A DNA stretch of 38,848 nucleotides from contig JAUWJK010000003.1 of the NCBI GenBank assembly GCA_030607735.1, positions 1 to 38,848 on the forward strand. The letters run 5' to 3'. Below, piece after piece: positions 33,216 to 38,848 of this stretch. Origin of the DNA: Candidatus Bathyarchaeota archaeon. GTDB taxonomy: Archaea > Thermoproteota > Bathyarchaeia > Bathyarchaeales > Bathycorpusculaceae. Both the position numbers and the translations under genes were made by a program. How positions within the stretch are numbered: the stretch's first letter is position 1; each line of letters begins with the position of its first letter. The notes under the pieces were generated by a model. It did no database searches. It saw nothing but the letters and a program-made list of their open reading frames with translations, and was not told the DNA's origin.

Positions 33216-34415
33216 GTGCAAAAAAAATCAATTAGGAGGCAAATAGAAATAACCATATCTATTCATCAATCGCATAATATCAAAACAAAACAATTCACAT
33301 TTGCTTTTCCCCCAAATGAACTAATATTGGAGTCAGGAAAAAAATTAGGACCAATAACGATAACTTATGAAACATATGGGAAATTAAACAAAGAAAAAAC
33401 AAATGCCATTCTAGTAACTCATGCACTTTCTGGAGATGCACATGCTTCAGGAAATCATGAAGAGGAGGATATTGCTGGTTGGTGGGATAAACTAATTGGC
33501 CCTGGAAAATTCATTGATACTAACAAGTATTTTGTGATTTGTTCTAATATACTCGGCGGTTGTAGGGGCTCGACAGGACCAGCTTCAATAAATCCAAATA
33601 CAAAAAAAGAGTATGCTACTAACTTTCCATTAATTTCAATAGGAGATATTGTTAATGTCCAAAAAGAGCTAGTCGATCATCTAAATATTGACAAATTATT
33701 ATCAGTAATCGGAGGCTCCATGGGAGGCATGCAAGTTCTTCAATGGATGGTTGCTTATCCTGAAAGAATAAAATCAGCTATTCCAATTGCCACAACTATG
33801 AAACATACTCCACAACAAATTGCATTCAATGAGGTTGGAAGACAAGCAATAATTTCCGATCCAAATTGGAAAAATGGGCGATATTATGGATCCAAAATTC
33901 CAGCAAAAGGCTTGGCTTTAGCAAGAATGATTGGACACATCACATACATGAGTGATGATTCAATGAAAATAAAATTCGGAAGACGTTTCAAACTAAATAA
34001 AGAAAAATACAAATTTGGAGCAGAATTTGAAGTAGAAGGATACTTACATTATCGAGGTGACAGTTTTGTCAAGAGATTTGACCCTAACTCATATCTGTAC
34101 ATAACCAAAGCAATGGATTATTTTAATATTGAAAATGGAAAACGATTGGGAAGTATCTTTAAAGGATTAAAAACAAAAATATTAGTTATTTCATTCAAAT
34201 CAGATTGGCTATACCCATCTCAACAATCACAAAAAATCGTGAAAGCATGCAAATTAGCAAGGGTTAAAACTACTTACTGTGATATAAGTTCTAATTATGG
34301 TCACGATGCTTTTCTCTTAGAAGTCAAAGAGGAAGGACAAATTATCAAACACTTCCTAAATAGTGTATTAAGTAATGATTGGAAGGAATCACCATTAACA
34401 ATCCAGAAAATTTGA
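33216..34415 (+). CDS. metX: Homoserine O-acetyltransferase
   Basis: Alpha/beta-hydrolase that acetylates homoserine with acetyl-CoA. Signature parts: LESGKKLGPITITYETYGKLN, NILGGCRGSTGPAS, the nucleophile elbow GGSMGGMQ, the acid in SFKSDWLYP and the His in YGHDAFLLE. The start is odd: GTG 33216 has no SD, while a strong aggagg at 33234-33239 has no ATG, GTG or TTG at proper distance in frame; ATA 33243/33249 or ATT are the only codons there. I give the GTG frame. Followed by metW with an overlap, so metY-metX-metW is one operon. Confidence 0.92.
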   Translation: MQKKSIRRQIEITISIHQSHNIKTKQFTFAFPPNELILESGKKLGPITITYETYGKLNKEKTNAILVTHALSGDAHASGNHEEEDIAGWWDKLIGPGKFIDTNKYFVICSNILGGCRGSTGPASINPNTKKEYATNFPLISIGDIVNVQKELVDHLNIDKLLSVIGGSMGGMQVLQWMVAYPERIKSAIPIATTMKHTPQQIAFNEVGRQAIISDPNWKNGRYYGSKIPAKGLALARMIGHITYMSDDSMKIKFGRRFKLNKEKYKFGAEFEVEGYLHYRGDSFVKRFDPNSYLYITKAMDYFNIENGKRLGSIFKGLKTKILVISFKSDWLYPSQQSQKIVKACKLARVKTTYCDISSNYGHDAFLLEVKEEGQIIKHFLNSVLSNDWKESPLTIQKI

Positions 34416-34987
34416 TAGAGTGTAAAACAATTTTAGATTGGATTAGTGCAGAATCGTCTGTACTAGATCTAGGTTGTGGTGATGGTGAACTCTTATCACT
34501 GCTAATAAAGAAAAAACGAGTTCAAGCTCAAGGAATAGAAATAAATCAGCAAGCCATTCAAAATTGCATAATTAAAGGCCTAAACGTATTCCAAGAAGAT
34601 ATTGATTCAGGATTATCTGATTATCCCGAAAAATCGTTTGATTACGTAATTCTAAATCAAACATTTCAACAAGTAAAAAAACCTGCATTTGTTTTAGAAG
34701 AAGCATTAAGAGTAAGTAGTAAAACAATTGTAGGATTTCCCAATTTTTTACATCTTTCTTCAAGATTAAAAATGTGTTTTGGGGGAAAAGTTCCTGTGAC
34801 CAAATCACTACCCTATAAATGGTTTGATACACCTAATCTGCATTTTTTTAGTATTGCAGATTTTATAGAATACTGCAAAACAAAAGGGATTAAGATTGAA
34901 GAAACAGTTGTTATTTCAAAAAATAAAAAAGTTAGAGTCTTCCCAAATATTTTTGGAGAAATTGGGCTTTTTTTATTATCAAAATAA
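34379..34987 (+). CDS. metW: MetW-like SAM-dependent methyltransferase-fold protein
   Basis: About 200 aa. SSVLDLGCGDGELLSLL is the SAM loop and the region after it follows the MetW pattern, including GFPNFLHLSSRLKMCFGGKVPVT, LPYKWFDTPNLHF and IADF. MetW is paired with MetX in many proteobacteria, where it has been reported to activate MetX. The start is unclear: TTG 34379 lies 37 nt inside metX, whereas TTG 34412 overlaps its stop and gives an N-terminus nearer to known MetW. It is rare in archaea as far as I know. A terminator-like hairpin follows. Confidence 0.85.
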   Translation: MEGITINNPENLIECKTILDWISAESSVLDLGCGDGELLSLLIKKKRVQAQGIEINQQAIQNCIIKGLNVFQEDIDSGLSDYPEKSFDYVILNQTFQQVKKPAFVLEEALRVSSKTIVGFPNFLHLSSRLKMCFGGKVPVTKSLPYKWFDTPNLHFFSIADFIEYCKTKGIKIEETVVISKNKKVRVFPNIFGEIGLFLLSK

Positions 34988-35011
34988 GCCGAGTTGCCAA
35001 TTATCGTTTGA

Positions 35012-35042
35012 AGAAAAAAGAGTCTAATTGTTTCTTTTTTCT
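35012..35042 (+). terminator. Hairpin/oligo-T terminator after metW
   Basis: agaaaaaaga (35012-35021) and tcttttttct (35033-35042) form a perfect 10-bp stem with an 11-nt loop, and the right arm is itself the T tract. It lies 25 nt after the metW stop, ending the metYXW transcript. Confidence 0.6.
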
Positions 35043-35149
35043 AAAAAATCATAATAATTACATGATTCTATTTTATTATAAGTAAATAAGTCAGTAATAT
35101 CGTAAATTAATCTAGAATTCCATTTTAACATAGAAGAAGAGGGTAATAA

Positions 35150-36034
35150 ATGAAGATAATTATTGGACCAGCGTCTAAAGAGTTAGCCACTAAAATAGCA
35201 GATTTTACAGGCTATGAAAAAGTTAATGTTATTAGTAAAAAATTTCCAGATGGGGAGGTTTATGTACGTTTGGAAGACAATGTAAAAGATGCAAACGTTG
35301 CAATAGTACAAACAACAAGTCCACCACAAAATAGCAATTTCTTACAACTAGCTTTTATTGCCAGCGCAGCAAAACTTGCTGGTGCCAAAAAAATTATTGG
35401 AATAACACCGTATTTGGCATATGCTCGTCAAGACAAAATTTTCCTCCAAGGTGAAAATAGAAGTATCGAGACTATAGCCAACATGATAAAGGCGTCTGGA
35501 GTTGATGAAATAATAACTATTAACGTACATCAAGAAAACGTATTAAAGAGATTTTCTATTCCCACAAAAAATTTGTCAGCAATTCCATTATTAGCAAAAT
35601 ACTTTAAACAACGGGGATACAATGAAGTTTTTTCACTAGCTCCAGATAAAGGAGCCAGATATATTGCCGAACAAGCAAAAAAAGTCTTAGGAGGAGAATG
35701 TGGTCACCTAGAGAAAACTAGGGATCGTTATACAGGAAAATTAAGTGTTTCAAAGAAAAACTTCAATGTAAAAGGAAAAACAGCAATAATTTTTGATGAT
35801 ATTATTAGTACAGGAGGAACAATTGTAAATGCAGCAAAAATACTATTGGATCTTGGAGCTGTTAGGGTTTTTGCGGCTTGCGTCCACCCTCTCCTAATAG
35901 GAGATGCAGAAGATCGAATACTTAATGCAGGAGTAGAAGAAGTGATCGGCACAGATAGTGTTCCCAGTCATTTTAGTAAAGTTTCACTTTCCCCGTTAAT
36001 TAGCCAAGAAATAAGGGCGCAAGAAAGTGGCTAA
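35150..36034 (+). CDS. prs: Ribose-phosphate pyrophosphokinase (PRPP synthetase)
   Basis: Makes PRPP from ribose-5-phosphate and ATP for nucleotide, His and Trp synthesis. 294 aa. FPDGEVYVRLEDNV, ITPYLAYARQDK, the flexible loop EKTRDRYTG and the PRPP-binding IIFDDIISTGGTI are intact. ATG 35150 has gaggg (about 35138-35142) as SD; a TATA-like tttattataag lies near 35071-35081. The tRNA methyltransferase gene overlaps its end by 8 nt. PRPP is also the probable ligand or substrate of the HTH-PRTase at 20.6 kb. Confidence 0.95.
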   Translation: MKIIIGPASKELATKIADFTGYEKVNVISKKFPDGEVYVRLEDNVKDANVAIVQTTSPPQNSNFLQLAFIASAAKLAGAKKIIGITPYLAYARQDKIFLQGENRSIETIANMIKASGVDEIITINVHQENVLKRFSIPTKNLSAIPLLAKYFKQRGYNEVFSLAPDKGARYIAEQAKKVLGGECGHLEKTRDRYTGKLSVSKKNFNVKGKTAIIFDDIISTGGTIVNAAKILLDLGAVRVFAACVHPLLIGDAEDRILNAGVEEVIGTDSVPSHFSKVSLSPLISQEIRAQESG

Positions 36035-37064
36035 ACTTTTCTTTTTAATTTCAGGTGAAAATAAAACTTTACCCTTAGCAGAGTTATTAGCAATTCTTGA
36101 AGCAGAAAAATACGAATTTTGCATTACCGAAAAACTGGATCAAGTGATTAGACTAAAAGCGGAAAAAAAATCCATAAACTCAGTTTACTTACGATCTGCT
36201 TACACAAGAGTTTGTGCCCTTGAACTATTTACATGCGAACCAACTGAGGAAAAAATAATTAACAATTTAAATAAAATCAATCTAACAAGCGTCTTAAATG
36301 AGCAAGAGAGTTTTGCAGTTCGTATTAAACGAGTTAGAAATTATGCTAAAAAATCGGTTGTAATGGATCTAGAAAAAAAAATCGGCAAAAAAATTCTTCA
36401 AAATACAAAAAATACAAGAGTAAATCTTTCTATGCCTGATAAAATTTTCGTTGGAATTCTAACTTCTGGAAAATTGATTTTTGGGCTTAATATTGCTACC
36501 ATTTGCCCTAAACCTTTTGGAGAAAGACGACCAAGAAAAAAACCTTTTTTTCACCCATCAGCAATGCCGTCAAAATTAGCTCGATGTATGGTAAATCTTG
36601 CACATGCAAAAAGGAATGATCTAGTTTTGGATCCATTTTGCGGTACTGGAAATACTCTTATCGAAGCAACATTCATTGGTTGTCGCACTTTGGGTTTGGA
36701 TGCTCAACGTAAAATGTTAGAAGGATGTAAACAAAACTTGGAACATTACAATATAACTCCGGAAGGATTAATTCTATCAGATGCAAGAAAACATCCGATA
36801 AAAAAAACAAACTGTGTAATAACTGATCCACCTTACGGACGTTGCTGTTCCACCATGAACTCAACGACGAAGAAAATTGTTAAAAAGGTACTTTTTTCAG
36901 TTATGGCAATACTAAAAAAAGGTGACAGAATTTGTATTGCTTCACCAAAAAGTATACATTTACCTCAAGTAGGCAAAACAGTTGGATATAAGCATGTAGA
37001 ATCACATTTTGTGTATGTACACAGGAGTCTAACAAGAGAAATAGTTGTATTTGAAAAACAATAA
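36027..37064 (+). CDS. tRNA (guanine-10-N2)-methyltransferase, Trm11/Trm-G10 type
   Basis: 345-aa SAM-dependent methyltransferase that modifies G10 of tRNA to m2G or m2,2G. The N-terminal half (about 1-165) is the THUMP-type RNA-binding region. FHPSAMPSKLARCMVNLA, VLDPFCGTGNTLIEA (SAM loop), GLDAQ and TDPPYGRC (catalytic DPPY motif) are clear. GTG 36027 has aaggg at about 36013 as SD and overlaps prs by 8 nt. RNase Z follows, so two tRNA enzymes lie together. Confidence 0.9.
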   Translation: MAKLFFLISGENKTLPLAELLAILEAEKYEFCITEKLDQVIRLKAEKKSINSVYLRSAYTRVCALELFTCEPTEEKIINNLNKINLTSVLNEQESFAVRIKRVRNYAKKSVVMDLEKKIGKKILQNTKNTRVNLSMPDKIFVGILTSGKLIFGLNIATICPKPFGERRPRKKPFFHPSAMPSKLARCMVNLAHAKRNDLVLDPFCGTGNTLIEATFIGCRTLGLDAQRKMLEGCKQNLEHYNITPEGLILSDARKHPIKKTNCVITDPPYGRCCSTMNSTTKKIVKKVLFSVMAILKKGDRICIASPKSIHLPQVGKTVGYKHVESHFVYVHRSLTREIVVFEKQ

Positions 37065-37074
37065 AGTGAAAAAA

Positions 37075-37998
37075 ATGAGTATGAAAATTATCTTTTTAGG
37101 AACCGCTGGAAGCATTCCAACTCTCAGTAGAGGTTTATCTGCAATTGTCTTAAAGCGCAAAAACGAACAGATAATGTTTGATTGTGGAGAAGGAACACAA
37201 AGACAAATACTAAAAACTAAAACAGGTTTTCATAAAAAGATGAAAATTCTCATATCACATTTGCATGGTGATCACGTTTTAGGATTACCGGGATTATTGC
37301 AAACAATGGCATTGATGAATAGACAAAAAAAGATTGAAATTTATGGTCCAAGCGGAATTAAGCAGTTCATGGAATGTTCAAAAGAGATTCTAAAGTTCGG
37401 GTTGACTTTTCCGGTGGATTTAATTGAAATATTTGATTCAGGAATTGTTTGTGATGAAAAAGAATATTATATTGAAGCAATAAAATCAAGTCATTCAGAA
37501 ACAAGTTTATCTTATGGATTTGTTGAGAAACCTCGTCCCGGAAAATTTTTTCCAGAAAAAGCTAGAAAGATGGAAGTTCCTGAAGGAAAATTCTGGTCCA
37601 GACTTCAAAAAGGAAAAAACATCGAGTTGTCAGATGGACGAATTATTAAATCCGTAGATGTTACAGGGCCTTTAAGAAAGGGGAGAAAACTAATATATTC
37701 TGGAGATACCAGGCCTTTTAAAAATTTTAAGAAATTTGCCTGTGATGCAGATTTAATTATTCATGAATCAACTTTTGATGATACCCTTATTGAGAAAGCA
37801 CTTATTGATGGACACTCTACACCAAGTCAAGCTGCTGAAGAAGCTAAGAAAGCAAATGCAAAAAAATTAATCCTCACACACATTAGTGCAAGATATCCTG
37901 ATTCAAACATTTTATGTAAACAGGCGCAAAAAATTTTTGAAAATACAATAATTGCTGAAGATTTCATGGAGTTAGAATTGCCACTTATTGAGAACTAA
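37075..37998 (+). CDS. rnz: Ribonuclease Z (tRNA 3' endonuclease)
   Basis: Cuts the 3' trailer from pre-tRNA before CCA addition. 307 aa, the short RNase Z form. FLGTAGSIPTLSRGLSA, the zinc motif HLHGDHVLGLPGLL, the SHSETSLSYGF region, YSGDTRP, HESTF and LTHISARY are all present; the exosite insert is in the expected middle part. ATG 37075 or 37081 is the likely start; the frame open to 37045 lies inside the methyltransferase gene. Its last 4 nt overlap the convergent TIM-barrel gene. Confidence 0.94.
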   Translation: MSMKIIFLGTAGSIPTLSRGLSAIVLKRKNEQIMFDCGEGTQRQILKTKTGFHKKMKILISHLHGDHVLGLPGLLQTMALMNRQKKIEIYGPSGIKQFMECSKEILKFGLTFPVDLIEIFDSGIVCDEKEYYIEAIKSSHSETSLSYGFVEKPRPGKFFPEKARKMEVPEGKFWSRLQKGKNIELSDGRIIKSVDVTGPLRKGRKLIYSGDTRPFKNFKKFACDADLIIHESTFDDTLIEKALIDGHSTPSQAAEEAKKANAKKLILTHISARYPDSNILCKQAQKIFENTIIAEDFMELELPLIEN

Positions 37999-38783
37999 GA
38001 TAGCATTTCTTTCATTTTATCTAAGCTTTCCTGCAAATGTTCTACAGCTTCCACCATTATAGTCTTTTCATATTTTATTTCATGTATTGTTTGTGAAAAT
38101 TGGGTCCAATCTATCTGACCATAACCAATACCTAAATGTTGGTCATCCTCACCCATATTGTCACTTACGTGTATGTGCACGATTTTTTTGGACAATTTTC
38201 TTAAAAAAGATTCAGTCTGATTTTCAAGATTTGAGTGACCAGTGTCCAAAACTATTCCAACATCTTCCAATGATGAGTCTTCTTGATAGAGTCTAATGAA
38301 ATCTTCTGGATTTTTCATAATAAAACCGTATTTTCCTGGAAGGTTTTCTATAGCTATTTTTAATCCAAAATCGTTTGCGAGAGAGTTTAAAAACTGTATA
38401 CTATTCAAATTTTGTTTCCAATCTTCACCTGGATAAAACATACTAATTCCAGTCTTGTTTCCAGGATGAAGCACCCACAGTTTAGCATCTAAAACATTGG
38501 CGTAAACCATCGAATGTTTTAGCCGTTTAAGCATAAGAGCTCTAATCGCTTTGATTGGAGAAGCAATATTAACATCTGCAAATGGGGAATGAACTGTAAA
38601 CCTTAGATTATATGAAGCTGCAATTTCTTTAAGAATTGAAACTTTTTTTTTATTAAGTGCATGAAAACCATCGTCAACTATTTCAATAAGTTGTGCATCA
38701 ATGGATTCCAAGTAAGTTATCATTTTTTTGAAAGGTACACCCAAACAATGAAGCATAGAAATACCAAACTCAATTTGAGCCAT
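37995..38783 (-). CDS. TIM-barrel sugar phosphate isomerase/epimerase-like protein (AP endonuclease 2 family)
   Basis: 262-aa PF01261 TIM barrel. Metal ligands can be placed: E in AIENLPG, D and H in LDTGHSN, H in HIHVSDN and E in VEAVEH. The family includes xylose isomerase-like epimerases, endonuclease IV and inosose enzymes; the specific substrate is unknown. The size and the HPGNKTG and LGIGYGQIDW stretches favour a small-molecule isomerase over endonuclease IV. SD gaggga precedes ATG 38783. It converges with rnz with a 4-nt overlap. Confidence 0.8.
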   Translation of the reverse strand: MAQIEFGISMLHCLGVPFKKMITYLESIDAQLIEIVDDGFHALNKKKVSILKEIAASYNLRFTVHSPFADVNIASPIKAIRALMLKRLKHSMVYANVLDAKLWVLHPGNKTGISMFYPGEDWKQNLNSIQFLNSLANDFGLKIAIENLPGKYGFIMKNPEDFIRLYQEDSSLEDVGIVLDTGHSNLENQTESFLRKLSKKIVHIHVSDNMGEDDQHLGIGYGQIDWTQFSQTIHEIKYEKTIMVEAVEHLQESLDKMKEMLS

Positions 38784-38848
38784 TCTTATTAGTTCCCTCT
38801 TTAGTGGAAGTTAAATTTGAAATCGAACTTAATAACTTAATCTTGAAA

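Noticed and set aside
1-38848. tRNA, rRNA, CRISPR repeats, insertion sequences or integrase genes
   Set aside because: No cloverleaf-like GC-rich stretch, no spaced direct repeats and no transposase or integrase product were found; all long frames belong to housekeeping or metabolic genes.

Overview
This is a gene-dense, AT-rich stretch of an archaeal chromosome. The archaeal markers are EF-2 with a diphthamide-site histidine, an archaeosine tRNA-guanine transglycosylase, an EndA-type tRNA splicing endonuclease subunit, a class I CCA-adding enzyme, a two-domain Lsm (SmAP) protein, a PAC2 protein, a class III-signal pilin with its A24 peptidase, HMG-CoA reductase and TATA-type promoters. No rRNA, tRNA, CRISPR array, insertion sequence or phage gene was found. 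AfpA and an iron-sulfur flavoprotein point to an anaerobe with ferredoxin-linked electron transfer. The lineage is probably in the TACK/Thermoproteota group, for example Bathyarchaeia; this is inference from gene content, not a phylogeny.

Layout. 1-2.9 kb: a cell-surface block with a partial secreted protein, a type IV pilin-like protein, its prepilin peptidase and a small two-helix membrane protein. 3.0-6.8 kb: a PfkB-type kinase, then GlmM and GlmU for UDP-GlcNAc-type sugar nucleotides. 6.9-10.6 kb: Lsm, PAC2, archaeosine TGT and a PHP phosphoesterase. 10.7-11.9 kb: AfpA and the Fe-S flavoprotein. 11.9-19.2 kb: EF-2, an m5C RNA methyltransferase with a separate PUA-like partner, glutamine synthetase, HisS and an EndA-type subunit. 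19.5-22.4 kb: a helix-turn-helix-phosphoribosyltransferase fusion with MtnA (methylthioadenosine salvage), an ECF-S-like membrane protein and a DUF5615 PIN-like protein. 22.5-25.3 kb: a frameshifted DUF2284 gene, a tandem-SIS protein and UppP. 25.3-29.4 kb: RNA metabolism with Cca, ThpR, UPF0200, UPF0201 and a beta-CASP nuclease. 29.5-30.8 kb: class II HMG-CoA reductase. 30.8-35.0 kb: a methionine module, with two HTH regulators diverging from metY-metX-metW. 35.1-38.8 kb: PRPP synthetase, tRNA G10 methyltransferase, RNase Z and a TIM-barrel sugar isomerase/epimerase-like protein.

Most worth a second look: (i) the methionine module, where the TATA-proximal region of metY and that of the small HTH regulator share a 15-bp element (14 of 15 identical), the regulator copy lies in a perfect 18-bp palindrome, and an independent inverted repeat overlaps the HTH-CBS regulator promoter; (ii) RNA enzymes with missing key residues, namely a CCA-adding enzyme with Asn at the third catalytic carboxylate, an EndA-type protein with Ala where the catalytic His should be, and an ArcTGT carrying an apparently degenerate ArcS-like C-terminal domain; (iii) a DUF2284 gene broken by a single frameshift at a C5 run. 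About a third of the genes use TTG or GTG starts, and several starts were reassigned from Shine-Dalgarno (SD) position.
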